Assembly (NCBI GenBank): GCA_013398175.1
Contig: VZRZ01002329.1
Coordinates: 1,328,717-1,392,716 of the forward strand
DNA: 64,000 bases
DNA from: Climacteris rufus
Taxonomy: Eukaryota; Chordata; Aves; Passeriformes; Climacteridae
Reading direction: 5' to 3'
Part shown: one piece after another, positions 26,645 to 40,174 of the stretch
Numbering within the stretch: position 1 is the stretch's first letter
Layout of the letters: each line of letters begins with the position of its first letter
The notes under the pieces: model-generated
What the model was told of the DNA's origin: nothing
The model's input: only the letters and a program-made list of their open reading frames with translations
Database searches by the model: none
Position numbers and translations under genes: made by a program

Positions 26645-29600
26645 ACTGTGTTATTTATTTTAGTTACAGTAGTTATTTCGTTTATTTTATATACAGAAAA
26701 TACTTGATATTTTAGTGATCTGCATTTTGGTAAATATTTATTGTGCATACACACGTGGGGGGACCATGGCACCTTTTCTTTGGCTTCTTTGGAAGCCCAA
26801 CCAGTGAAACTGAGCAAAACCCTTCTCAAACAAAATATTTATCTTTAGAAGTTGTCACAAGACAAAGAGTAAAAGGGATTTTTGAACAACAGATAGTCCA
26901 CCTCAAGCTAACTTTAATACAGTCTCATTTTAATTTACAGGATTTTCTCAAAGATTTTCCTGCAAGAGGAAAACACTCTCTTCCGGAACATTGTCCCAAA
27001 AATGATGCAATTCCTATAAAAAGAGAAAGCCACCAAAACCACAACACACAAGCTATTCAGGCTAACTATTTATGGAAAAGACATTTCACTCCTTGGAGAA
27101 AGCTCTTTATAATTCATATTCCTCATAAAAAAAAATCTTTCCTTAATCAAGTTGTACATCTAATCAAATGATTAATCACTTTGACTGTTACATGAAAATT
27201 AGTCCTTATTACATACATTTTAATTTGGGAGTTTATAAGCTACATAAAGTTTGAAATTTTAAAAAACCCAACCAAATACAAACAAAACCCCCACTACTTC
27301 ATTATTTACTTGCAGCCAGACTGAAACAAACTCTGCATGAAGACAAAGGAGGAAATTGCTCTAAGGAACCCCACACAAGTTCCTGAGAGACCCAAGAAGT
27401 GGACAGGATTCATCTGTTGAGCCTTTATGCAGGTAATTCATAACAAGGCTGATTATCATTTCCTTTTTGAATATAAATAGATAGAGGTCTGAACAGAAGG
27501 ATACAGTGCCAATTCAAGATATCCTTGCCAGTTGGATTTTGCCAGAATAGCACTGAAGGACTCATATCCTGGGAAACCAATTTATGAAAAACATAAAACC
27601 TTTCATATCCTAAACAAATACTAAAATGAAGCATTAACTTAATGACTTGTTAGTCATTGTCCTGAATGTTTATTTTTGTTTTGAAGCTTAGAAATAATAA
27701 CAAAGAACTAAAGAAGTAATCTGAGAGCTATTGGTGCAAACACAGCAGAGATTATATAATACATCAGAAAACCATTAACAACATAGCTAAATGTCTGCTA
27801 GAGCATAGATATATATATATGTACCTTTGAAATCAAGATACAACACATGGAATTGTTTCAGCAGCAATGGCCTCCTTGAAGGTTTGATCTTGCACTCATT
27901 GAGATAAGGAGCTGAGTCCCATTCAGTTGTGCAACAACAGGAATTTAAAAACTCAACTATTGTAACCCATTCATTTCGGATTTCTAGATGGATTATTCAG
28001 CACAGGCATAAAAGGCAGTTTGAAAGTGAGGGAGGGAAGGAAAGACAAACTCAAACTCATGGTCTGTTCAGTGGGAACACAATTCAGTGGAGAACTTGGA
28101 GCCCTGTCTGTTGCCACAGATGGAAGCTGCAGGGGAAAGCCCAGTGTATTTTGTCTTTAGCCTCTCAACTCATCTGCAAAAGGATTTGCTTTGGAACTGC
28201 TGCAAAAGCAGCAAAGAAAAACAGAGCTCTGGTTTGGCCTTTTGCATATGGAGTAGAAAATTCAATCAGAACCTGCACAACAGATTTAACTTTAAAACAC
28301 ACTAAGGTGCCCGGGATCCACAGAGGGACATGCCTCCAATTCTGTGGTGTCCAACCTCTTGCCAAAAGGCAACTTGCTCGTCTTTACATTAAACTGCTCC
28401 CCTTTTCTAAGTTTTCATCATTTAATTTCACCCTTTCATGCATACTTTTCCCTTTTTACATCTCCAGTTTTGGGTCAGTTATATAAGATTTTGTACAGTC
28501 CTGTCTGCAATATTTTATTAAAACCCAGGTGCAATAAGAGCAATAAACCCAGGCAAGGGGTTCTCCTGCTCTGGCCAGGCACTCAGACCAGTGAGCAGGG
28601 TTCAAAGGCAGGGATTTCAAAAATAATCCTATTAATAGCAAGCAGCTGTCAAACATTTCAGAAAAACAAATCACAGCTTCCATCATATGTTAAGGTTAAA
28701 AATGATGCAGGAAGGAAGTAAAGAAAGTTTATGTTGTGACTTTTGATTTATGTGATAATTGCAGTGATTGACAAGAGTCTGAGAAACAAGGAGGAAGCTA
28801 TGGAAGTTTATAATGCACTGACATTTACAGGCAAGGATGACTGTCACAATTGTCAGAACTTTAATAAATATGTTAACTTTTCAACTCCTGCAGTAATGAG
28901 ATCTCTTCTGCTTTCTGATATTTCGTTATCAAAACTCCATTATCTGTCCCTCCCAGCCCAACATACAATTAAAGCATCCACAATGAGTCACCTTTCAAAG
29001 TGTGATCCAAAAAAAAAATAAACCCCTGACATTTCAGGCTTCACTTTAAGGTGGGCTGAACACCAGAAATGTTTATGGAAATAGAGGGAAATCTCAAAAG
29101 CATCAGAGCTCCAGTTCCACCCCACTCATCACATGGGCATAAATCCTGGGCCAGATCAGCAGGAACTATGCACAGAACAAAGCAGAATTTTCTTCCACAA
29201 ATCTAGATTTGAATTTCCCCAAAGCTTGACCTACTTTTTGTTTTGGTCATCCCTCACTTACAATGAAAATCCAGGAATTAAATCAGAAGCTTTCAGAATC
29301 CCTAAAGTAGTTACAGTTTTTCAAGACCAAAGCAGGCAGAGCAGCACTCCAGAGGGCACTTCCCAGTTATAAACTGTTTTACATACAACAAAGATGAGCT
29401 TAACTCTTCTACCTTCACACAAAACTGAGCCCTTCAGAGTTTGGTAAATATAATGGAACAGTTGTCAAAGACACAAAGATTATAAATGCAGGAAAAAAAG
29501 ATAAACACCTCAGTTAATTTAGCACAGAACTGTAAAGCAATACCCAAAGCAAGCTCCCACAACATACAGGCCACAAAAATGAATTAGATAATCTCTGGAG

Positions 29601-31000
29601 CATTCCTATTATTTTACAGAGCATGCTACAAAAGAGAAAATGTTTGGCATTAGGCATGATTAAGGAGACTACAGCTCACAAATCAATTGTGAGAAATCAC
29701 TTTCACACAAGCCATGACTCAATCACAAAGCAGAACTACAGGAGCACAGCAGAAGCAGTAAGGAAACAGAAAATAAAGTAATTCCATGCATTCCCTGTTC
29801 ATAAAAGGCCTTTCTCACCAACTATTTCATCCCATGTGTCAAAAACTACTGGGATGTGAGACCTCGGGAGAAGGATCTCAGCATGACACAGCACTTCCAC
29901 CACTGGGCTCACCATCTGAATTTTCACCTTGGTAGAGGAAAAAAAGATACTTAGAAAGTAATTCTTACTGAAATATCCAGGGAAACCACTTCAGAGAAAG
30001 AGTTTGTCCCCCACCCCAAAAAGGGGGGAAAAAAAACCCAGGTCTTAAAATATGCATAAGCAAAGAGAAGGGGAAGGATGCAAAGTCTGGGACAAAGCCC
30101 TGTAGCATTTCCCCAGCCAGAACACCATTATTCTGCTATTAATATAATAAAGACATAAAACTTTAAACTAGAACTTGACCAGAGTGCACAGATCAGATTT
30201 AAAGTTTGAAAATTCAAGTAGAGGCTCAGGCTGCTGCTTTGAGAATTACTGTACTCACACCGTTGGGATTTATTGTTGTTGTTGTTGCAGTTTTCTACTT
30301 GAAAAATTAAGTATCAAATCAGTTTGAAATTATTTTTGATTCCCACTTTGGTTTAAAACAACAGAATGAAAAACAGCAGCAACACAGAGCTTGTGTTAAG
30401 GAAACAAAAAGTGTTTCAACAAACAGTGCCCACTATTTCAGGTGGGAAATGGGATTTGCATAAATTCTATTATGATTTTAATATGTGGGGGTTTTATCTT
30501 GCTTAACAACCTCCACAGGTACATAAATTAAATTACAGATTTGCTGCATGTGTTATTAAATGGAAGCCTGAAATTGTGCTGGGAACTGAGTTACAGCTTT
30601 ATCTGGTGAGATTTGGGAAAAACACAGAATAATTCCTAAAGCAGTAGGGTACAAGGCAACTACATGGGAAGAAATTACATTCGTACCTCCTTCCAGGGGA
30701 CAATTCCTTCCCACAAGTCCACAAATAGTTCCCTTTGCCAAAGGCCCCTTAGGTGCAATGTTGTACCAAGATGTTACAGGAGTTTTTGGGAGGCCAGAAT
30801 TGCTTTTGTGGTTCAGGTGAGCAGCCAGGTCAGAGTTCAATGTAAAACACCCCAACCTAAATCTTGCACTTCTTGTCTACTGTTTACTGTGCCTGAAGCA
30901 TCCCAGTTTACAGCTTCTCTTCTCTAATAATTTAAATCTAGATAAAACATTTAAATCATTAAAATGTTATTTAATTTATGTTGAGGCCTTATCTATTTAA
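26645..31000. other. Downstream flank / possible 3' UTR, no gene seen
   Basis: Immediately after the stop codon at 26644 the sequence becomes T-rich with TTATTTATTTTAG and ATATTTATTG words, consistent with a vertebrate 3' UTR. No AATAAA is present in the first kilobase; AGTAAA near 26868 and TATAAA near 27473 are weak alternatives. Beyond that the stretch is unique AT-rich sequence with an (AT)n run at 27807-27820. Open frames here overlap on both strands and are not convincing. Confidence 0.5.
27807..27820. repeat. Short (AT)n microsatellite
   Basis: A run of AT dinucleotides follows CATAG and is followed by GTACC. It is too short to be a strong polymorphic marker, and nothing else is associated with it. 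Confidence 0.8.
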
Positions 31001-31009
31001 GATCAGTCT

Positions 31010-31120
31010 CATTAAGCCAATAAGAATATTAATTAGCCATGAGCATATGGCATCATATGTTCATTATTCAAGCATGTCATAACAATACTCTATCAATATA
31101 ACCATACAAATTATCCATGT
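31010..31120. promoter_or_regulatory. Candidate conserved block: homeodomain site and paired CATATG E-boxes
   Basis: TAATTA lies at 31030-31035, followed by two CATATG E-boxes at 31044-31049 and 31054-31059, exactly 10 bp apart, about one helical turn. The pair also forms a short palindrome-like arrangement. bHLH proteins of the neurogenic and myogenic type bind CANNTG words, and homeodomain proteins bind TAATTA. The co-occurrence suggests an enhancer, but this is inference without alignment or chromatin data. Confidence 0.25.
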
Positions 31121-34100
31121 TCCTTTTCTTGGAAATTTTCATTTAACATCAAACATTCTCTGTGATTAAGAGAATTGTTTATTTTTGTCCACTAAACCAG
31201 CTCTGAAACATATTGCTAAACATCAATAGCCCTACAAATGGTATAGTGATAATTTATTTATTGCTGCTTTGCTGGGTTTTTCCCCGGTTGTCTTAGGCCA
31301 CATTCACTCATTTATGAAATGAAGTTCATAAAAAAATATAAGTTCCAGCTTAATCACATTTATTAGATTCTCTCTTCATGAAACATTTATATCAAACCAG
31401 TACATGTCCTCAGTTATCTCTATGCAATTCTAAAGCACTAAATTGCCCTAATGTGCAATATATTAGTGACAACTTCTAGATCTTATATAATTGTGATTTT
31501 CTGGTTTTTTTAAACCGACAAACTTTCAGAATATTCCACCAGCAAAGAGCAGATCTTTCTTGGAAATAACATTTATGGAGGAACCATTTCTGCAAAGACT
31601 TCAACAGTTAAAAAGACAGACAAAAATCAGCAGACTCCTGCAAAAATCTCTCATAAACATCACCCCATGTCAAAGCTCCTTTATGCTTAGCTGCAAAATA
31701 TTTGAAGTCAAGAGTGTTATTTTCATTGTGGCACAAAGGTCTTACAGAACTAGAGATAATTTTTGCAAGTTAAGACATATTAAAAGACACATGTAATCAT
31801 GCTTTCCCAATTTAACCTGGAATTTTAAAACATGTATTTTCTGTGCTTGAAATTGTGATCATTCTGCCTCTAACTCCAACTATCTCTAAAGTATAAGGAG
31901 TCCCACTGGTCTAATTTCAGGTTACCAGCTCATTGGTTCCTGTTAACAAGACAATTTTCCCATTCATTTTTCAAGTCTACTCATTTAATAGCATTATCAT
32001 TGTCTTCCAACTGTGTTAATGGACTCCACAAAAACAGACCTTTGTAATGAATATGCCTGCTCTCACCTCAGTTTTTAAACTCCTTGAAGAATTAGATCCT
32101 TAGAGCTGAAAATGTAATTCTTATGTCAAGTTCTGCTCCCACTGAAATCAAGACTCCTGCTGGCCTCTATATCTGTCCAATGTAATCAAGAGTAAGAACC
32201 TCATTACAGCCCAAAGCTGAGCTTTATCCTAAGTTTCTCACATAAACATAAAACCCTCCTTCTGCTCAATGCACAACCCTGTCTTTGCATTCCACCAGTA
32301 CCACAAACCCTGAGAGACCTTCCCGACTTACTCATTTACACCAATTCTCGCCATAAGCCAAGAGGGAAATATATGCTCTTTCTTGTCTGCTTGCTACTTC
32401 TAAATCAATCCCTCAGATACCAAATAAACAAATTGCTATTTCATCAAAGGACAAAAGGAAAAGAGTTACTGGCTACTTAGGAGGCATCTTCAGGTAAAAC
32501 AATCTTCCTGAATGTTTCATCCAATTATAATTCATGTACTACAGTGATTTGTATCAAACAGAAGATGATGATAGACATATTCTTTTGAGGAAATGTCTGA
32601 ATATTCAATATAAGTGTGCACTGCAACAACAAAACACATCATCAAATAGATATTGTACTGAACAGGCAGACTTATGGTTTAGTGAAATCAATGCAATTGA
32701 TCCAGAGAGGATTTAACATGAGAGACCCAATCATGTTGTTTGTAGTCTGATTCTGAGACATTTCCTTGGAATTAAAGGGCATGGGCCGTGTCCACAGCTT
32801 GTTCTCTACAGCATCAGGACTGGGATGTGGATCTCCCACACAGGAAAGGTGTAGGATTGGCACACCTAAAAATATCACAAATATTGTGGAAAGCAAAAAC
32901 CATTTCCCTCCAAATTATGTATCTTGGTAGTTGGTGATGCATCATAACAGAAGAGGCTGTGAGTATTCAGGTCTTGAACACAGAGTTACTGTTGAAATCC
33001 CCCATTTACCAAATAAAATAAATTATTGGATTTTGAACCTCCCTGAATCCCATCACCAACAGCTAATGAAAAGCTGTTTAACAGCAGCAGCAAAAATTTA
33101 GAGGGGAAGCTTATATTCTACCTACTCATCTTTCAGGTGGTTCTTGTCTCTGAAAAACAGAGATCACTGAAGTTATCTCTACACCACATGGCAGCAGGAC
33201 ATTCCAAGGTGATGTTGCTGCTGCCTACACACTGTAGGGATGGACAGGGGAGCAGAACTCACACCACAGAGTGGAGAGGGACAAGGAGATTGGTCTAACT
33301 CTGCAACTCCAAAGGATGCAGTAATGATCCTTCCATGGCAATTCTGCACTATTTTCTTGGAATTTTTTTCCTCCACTTTAGTAAATACACCATCCCACCT
33401 AGTCTGAAGAGCCTGACACACAGTGGGGTAGGAATCATTAGCTGATGGCACCCAGAGGCTTGACAGCATTACACAGAGCACTCGATAATGCACACTACTG
33501 AGATAGAGAGGGGGCTGAAATTTATCAGCAGTCCAGCCCTTAAAAATAAATAAAATCCTTCTATACAGTTTGACTTTTTCCTTGCTGAATTCTCTCCAAG
33601 GCTATTTTTAGCAAGGCCAGCTGCAGGGGCTGGGGCTAAACATCAATACAATGTGTAAAGCCAAACCTTCCCCCGTCAGTGGCTCTGACAGACAGGGCTG
33701 CCCTCCACAGAGGCAATTTCTGCATGAAAGGGGGCATGAAAGCAATGTTTTGTTCCTTTAGAGGAAGGGAATAATGAGCACCCTTCTCCAGGACAGAGAG
33801 GGCCAGAATGTACACAAAGGTTTTTAATTTCCAGCTTTAGGAGCCCCAGCTCTGCAAGGAGGGGTTCTCCCTGAGGTGGCTGCAGAAGGAGCAGGGAGAG
33901 GGGCACACACAGCCCCTTCCCACTGCCTTCACCTGAGCTTCACCAGTTGCCAGGCAACAGCCACACGGGTATTTTCCCCCATATATTAAAACAATGAACA
34001 AAATAATTAGGTGTATCCACGTGTCTATATAATTAGATACAGGTCCACACACACAGCTTCCAGCCACAGGCAAGCAGGGAGCTGGGTCAGCGAAGGAGAG

Positions 34101-36390
34101 CAGAACCTGGACCCCCAGGAAAGCCCTGGGAATCTCCCAAACACTTTTGGGGCCACATCATCCTCACAGGCCTCTCCTTTAGTTTTTGGGGGTTGCAAAA
34201 TGTGGGGTTGGCTCTGCCCTGAGGGGACAAACCCTTCCTAGGCTGCACTGGAGCCACAGGCACCTTACAGCAGCAAAGAGGTTCAGCCCAGCACCCCTGT
34301 GGTTTACTGCAATGGAGGTGAACTGCGTGGGAAGGAACAGAAAACATTTTAAAAAATAAAATCCAAACCAAAAACCAAACTCCCTACCCGGGACAACCTG
34401 AGGTATAAGTTGCTGCCTTTCAAAGCTAGGCAGAGCTGGGCATTCCTGTCCCTGTTCCCTCATTCTCCAACCAGCCCATGCTCTTGTGGCACAATTTCAC
34501 CCCCACTCCACAAGGGCCTTGGGTTTGTAAATACTTAGTGAAAATTGGACTGTAGAGCAACATTAATCTGGAGTTACCACAATTTATTTGTTGGGTAAAC
34601 ACAGGGGAGTGTGTTTTGGATGTCAGGGATAGGTGGCATGCCTGCATCAGTCACATCATTTCTCTCAGACAGTTTCCTCATGATGAATAAAACACTGGCA
34701 CTGACATGAACCTCTGAAAAGAAATTTGTGTAAAACCAAATTCCTACTATGGACAGGTCAACATGAGTCCCCAAACCATTTCAATATTATGTGTTTGGAG
34801 CAACATGCAACATGCTGTGTGACCTGCAAAGAAGAAAGAAAAACAACAGGAAAAAACTCCCAGCTTTTTCCTTGGTGTTTCTTGCTACAACAACTCAGAA
34901 CACACTGACAAGCTTGAACACAGGGAACATACATTAGAGACAAGACCAGGACAAACACCTCAAAATACTTTACCCCTTCTACCCCTCCGTTACTTTTAAA
35001 ATATTATTCTATTCTACCTACAAGACACTTTCAAATGTGATGTTTATTGATGTGTTTTCTTGTTTCATTTTGCTTCAGTGTCAGATATTTTTCTCGTTTG
35101 TTTTAGAGAAATAAGTGTATGCAGGGAACCAGAGGGAGAAAATATGTGGAACCAAGTTGTCACATTTGCATTGATAAAGAACTGATAGGGGAATTTAAGA
35201 TGCTTTGAATTCTATGAGGGGAAAAAATGTTCATACTGTTCACACTCAGAGGCAGTGAGGGAACATTGAGAGTCTAGTAAGAGTTAGGACAACTCTGTAC
35301 CACAATTTGACAATATCTATGTGAAGCTTTTTTACTGCTGGTCATCTTATTGTTGAAAGCTAAGAAAAATATTTATTTATTTTTAAATCAAGGACCTTAC
35401 ATTATTGTACCAATTTATTTGTATCAATTTAACCAGTTATTTTCTTGCAATAGGAGACCATAAACAACAACAAACAGCCTGGACACAAAACATAAATCTC
35501 TACATTGGTATCACTGTCCTAGAAGAAATTCCCATCACTTTCACCTTGTTTAGGCACATCTACACCACTTTAGCCTCAAGTAAACCAGAAGCAGGAATAC
35601 TAAAATATTTTCGTGGTGTTTCCAACTCACTCAATAGTAAGGATTGCTAGAAATTTCAGAACTATGGGCTGCAAGCCTTTCAGCTTATTTTATTATAGAT
35701 GGTTCAAAAGCAAAATTATGACCAAAACCTCTTCTTGTCACTCCACCCCCTCAGAACATTTAGAAAAAGACAGGTTTAGGTAAACCAGCCACAGAAAATT
35801 GAAACTTCATATAAGGAGGTTTCTAAACTTGCCCAACTTCCTTTAAAACTAAATATAATTTTACTTCAGCTATCATTTCCAGCATTTACATAATAATGTG
35901 AATTAGAACACCATTAACTACCTCTCCAGTGCAGCAACAAACTATCTGTATAGAAACATACTGCTAATTCAAGTCACTTCATTCATACCCACACAAGAAT
36001 TTTAAGCAAGTAACTTCATTCTAAATGGAACTTCATGGCTTTGGCAACTCATTCCAAAAGAAAGCACAGATATAAAGCAATCACAAGATATTTTTTACCT
36101 TCATTCATATGTAATTTTGGAGTGAGGAATGCTCTAAAACCACACAACATCTGCATTTCCACAGCATGGTCTTTTTTTGTACAAATGTTCTGACAAGCAC
36201 AGTCCTTGACTGTTACCATTTTTAATGACAAGAGATGAGGGAGGAGAAGCAGACTGCAGATGCTGATTTGCAAAAGTAATTAATGGTAAATATTTTGCCC
36301 TTCTGGGGGTTTATCATATTACTACAGGAAACCTCCTCACAAAGGAACTGGAATAATGCAAGTCTGAACATCTCTAGGCAGTTTCAATGT
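31121..36390. other. Non-coding stretch
   Basis: No gene is supported. The segment near 32100-32200 contains CTGCTCCCACTGAAATCAAG, similar in style to a motif common in old sauropsid interspersed repeats (conserved 'treat-as-CCATTGAAATCAATGG' words), but it is too short to classify. A GC-richer patch spans about 33680-34480 with overlapping frames on both strands. An A/C-rich tract lies near 34350-34380. Confidence 0.5.
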
Positions 36391-36445
36391 ACCTATATAT
36401 ATCCATATATTATACCTATATTATCTATATAATATATCTATATTG
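36391..36445. repeat. Degenerate (TATA/CTAT)n microsatellite
   Basis: A run of interrupted TAT, CTATAT and ATTATC words forms an AT-rich, internally self-complementary stretch about 55 bp long. Several short stems could form within it. It looks like a decayed dinucleotide or tetranucleotide repeat. Confidence 0.8.
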
Positions 36446-39400
36446 CCCTTAAGGACAGCAAAACAGCTCAAACCCAGTTCATTACATCCTCTGGTGCTCA
36501 CAAATTCTGTATATTTAGAGCTAGGAAGTACAAAGATAACAGGGTTAGAAACATGCATTTTGCCAGCATGTCTGGAACGAAGGGCAGTCACTGAAATATT
36601 CAGTTTGTTTCTAAAGGGCCTTGTTGTGGAAAATTAAAACTCCAGCTCTCTGCCAGTCTCACCATTCAGAGGCTTTTCCATTCTATTTTTGGCCTAATTC
36701 ACTAATGACACAAGGCTTAAGCAATTACTGTACCTGTGTGTCTATCAGTCCTTGTAACAACAACTTAACTTGTTGTCTACCCTTAATAGAGTCAGCACAG
36801 GGGTAGCAGCCTTAAAGGTATTAATTTCCTGCAAGTTTAATGGAATAATTGATAACTCCATCTCAGGTAAAACCTTTTCTCCCATTGCAAAACCTTCAGG
36901 GTATTTCAACAGAAGATGGGACATAGTTTTACTCACTTAGCAGCCTATATTTTCCTGTCTGAATATAGTTACTGTTAGTGAAGCTGTCAGCTTGTCACCA
37001 CCTCATAGATACACTCTAAAGGCATATAAATCCCAGCCTTGTAACCATGGCCTTCCCAGGTAAATATCTACTGAGTATTAGCCTTAATAACCATGGGGAG
37101 GGGTTTTGTGTTTATGGGTTTCATTAAATTTTTTTCATATTTTCTAAACCAGCCTTCAATTTTCAGAAAAAAAAAAGCCCCAGTATTTAATGTTTTAACA
37201 GTTTCTTTTTTTTTTAAAGTGTTCTCTTGGATAGCATTATAACAAGAAATTACAGATTAAACTGCTTTGACTCTGTATCTATGTGATGATCTTGAAACAA
37301 TAAATATCCAAGGAATATGACCACTCCATGCCACAATGTTTTTAAGCTAAAGGCTAGTCCTGTATGCAGAAAAATCAGCTCTTTGGAAGACATACAAACA
37401 TTTTATTCAGGGGAAGGTCAGGGTCAGGAATATGCCCCCCTCCACTTCTGTCCTCTGGTGTTTGTTACATCCCCTATTATTACTCCAAATATCATAGGTG
37501 CAAGCTCCAAATCCAACTTCAGGCAGTTCACACAACTCAACACTTGGGGCCAACTCACTAAAAGTGTATAAAATAATTTTACCAATAACTAGAACGTATT
37601 ATTATTCAAAAGAGTCACTGAGCGTAGGGACTTAGTTGTTAAATGCTGCTAAACAAGGAAACAAGAAGTTGCCCAGCCTGATATAACACAACCAGCAAAA
37701 ACCAGTTGTATTTCACATCACTGCCTTTTTGCACATTAGGGCTCCAGAGTCACCTGTAAATGACATCTAAAATTGCTGTGACCATCCAGGGCTGCTGGAC
37801 CCAGAGCAGACACAACCTCCCCCCAGCATTTTCCCTTAAATCTGCCCCCTCTCAGACTCACTGTGCACAGCAGAGCTGACAGTTCATCAGAATGTGGGCA
37901 GGGAGCATTTGGCAGATTTGATCTCCTCTGGGACACCAAACAAATGAACTCCATTTTCACAAGAACAAAGGTTTAAATGTTGAAGGGAGACGTGGGCACT
38001 TTGCTAGCATGAAGAAGCAATAAAACATGAATTATTATTGCAACACGTTTTGCTTTAGAACATTACATGATAGTTTGGGGCTTCACAAGTTGCAACTCAT
38101 GAATAGTAAATTGTGATTGATTTGTTTTCTCCATATAACATCAAATCATCAAGGTATGAGCGTAGCAAAGGCTGCTTTTAATGGGGTGAAGAACTACAGA
38201 GAATTCTCATCAAATTAATGTGGAATAGGAAATCTGGTACTGGCAAATATGCTACTAATTATGCAATTAACAGACTCATCCTTCTTACATCAGTGTGCTT
38301 TTACAATGTCTTTACTAATTTTGGTGTTAAACTTCACTTTCACTCAAATCCTCACAAAGGGCATTGACCCCACTTTCTTTTTTTGTGCACTGTCCACACG
38401 TGCAGCTGCAGATTTGATTTGCCATTATGGAAAGCAAAGCAGCAGATGATGACATCTCCTCCTAAAGCAGGAAACACTCCCACACACTGCACCAAGAGCC
38501 AAGACACCCAAGTCAGGGAGAAGGATGCCTAAAGCCTGGGTACTGCTGTGGAATAGCCACAGTAATCTCTCTCTGATCTAAGCCAGGTGATTTGCTTAAG
38601 AAAATCCAGGAGATCTGTGGCCCAGCAAAAGTCAAATCCAGGTATTTCAAATCCCCTGTCATTGTGTCTCAGGCAATGGACTCTCTTTCCTTGCCTTTAA
38701 TCCTGTGACAGTTATGAAAAGAAAGAAATATACATATATATAGTTATAGTTAAAAAAGAAAGGAATAAAATCACAACAAAAATCCCTCACTTAAAATAGC
38801 TATTTCTTTATAAATCTCTTTATATAGAAAACTTCATTCTTGAAGAGACCTGAATTGTCAGAAAACTCCAGTCTATGTGAGGTGACAGCTATCATCCAAT
38901 CTGCAGGTGAAGCAGCGATTATAAATTCTTTTTTCTCATTGACATGTAGTGAATACTTTGATATTTCTGAGTTACAGCTCTCCTGCAGAAGTCCTGTATA
39001 GGAGTTTTGAATGCTTAATGAAGAAGAATCATCTTTAAATAGTATTTTCTTTTTCATGCACTCCTCCTTCCAATCCCAAGGAGGTTTGGATTTCTAACAG
39101 ATTCACTCACAATCATCACCTTTCAAGTCAAGAGGTGTCTTGGTAATGTGTTAGTTCAGATCATTTTGCCCTTGAGCAGGTGACCTACCATCATAGCCTG
39201 GACTAGGAAATGATGATGTGCTTAATTTCTACACAAAGTCCAAAAGATTTGTTTTCCATGAGTGAAGGGGTGGAAAACAATGAGTACTTTGACAAAATTA
39301 AGTTGTACATACAAAGGGACTTAAAGCAGAGAACATGCTTGTGCTTGGTGGCTCTATTTCATCCTCTCCCAGGGAAAGTTTTATTAACCTTTTTTTTGTG

Positions 39401-39940
39401 CAAAAGTGTGGCTTCACTGAAACTGCAGAAGTTATAAAAATACAGCTGAAGAAACACAAACCAAAGTATTCACAGTTTTCCCAGCAATGAGGTCTGTCAT
39501 TCCAATGCAAGTTTAGCCCAGTCTGCAGTGGGAAAATGTAATGGTTTCAAGGGTGGCAGGGTGAGCAGAGGAATGCTAAAATCCTCACTTCTCATCCTCT
39601 TTCACAGAGTCTTTCTGTGGCCTCAGTAAACAAGGATAAGTCATACCAAGATTTGCTCAGCATCTGTTGATATCTCTAAGTAGTCAGTGCTTTAAAAAAA
39701 GAATCTGATTTTGTCTACAAAAAAAAGGTCTACTTAAGTGTCATTAATCTGGTAGTTGTTCTAACCTCCTCTGCCAGGATTTCAGGATAAAAAACCAAAG
39801 AAATGTCATAAGAAAAATACATCTTTATAGAAACTCTCTCCCTCATTTACAATGTGAAATGATATTAGAAAATACTCAGTTATCACCCAGTGCCCCAGGA
39901 TATAAACAGTTTTAATGGATTCATGCAAGAAATTCGTGGA
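36446..39940. other. Non-coding stretch
   Basis: I see no gene. There are poly-A and poly-T runs near 37167-37177 and 37206-37216, and a small (AT)n patch near 38728-38745. A GC-richer patch lies at about 37740-37940. None of the open frames has a recognisable domain or convincing splice context. Confidence 0.5.
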
Positions 39941-39943
39941 AGT

Positions 39944-40174
39944 TTATCCCCTGTAAACAGCTCTTCTTCCTATTCTATCAAAGGCTATTTCAACATCAAG
40001 CAGCACCACCACCTCCCCTGGTGAATCCAATTTAATATCTGCAATCACTGCTCCCAGATGGAGGATATTATCAGTCAAGAATCTGCTTTTAATAACAACT
40101 TGTTTGATCTGTACAGCCTCTCGCAAGGAGCAGATCCCCCCAGGCACAAAGTACTTTTCACCAATATTTCTCAA
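39944..40174 (-). mobile_element. Relic of an L1/Tx1-type LINE reverse transcriptase
   Basis: On the - strand a 76-codon open frame contains KSRFLTDNI (40064-40090) followed about 21 residues later by LLDVEIAFDRI (39971-40003). In L1-clade and Tx1-clade non-LTR retrotransposons the reverse-transcriptase domain has the order F-I-x-S/G-R-x-x-x-DNI, a variable stretch, then LLSLD-x-EKAFDRV, where the first Asp is catalytic. Here the spacing and most key residues fit, while the usual Lys before AFD is Ile. The frame runs into stops at both ends, so only this ~230-bp core is readable and the copy is dead. It does not fit CR1, the dominant avian LINE, whose equivalent motif reads DFSKAFD. Boundaries, UTRs and target-site duplications are not visible. 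Confidence 0.65.
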
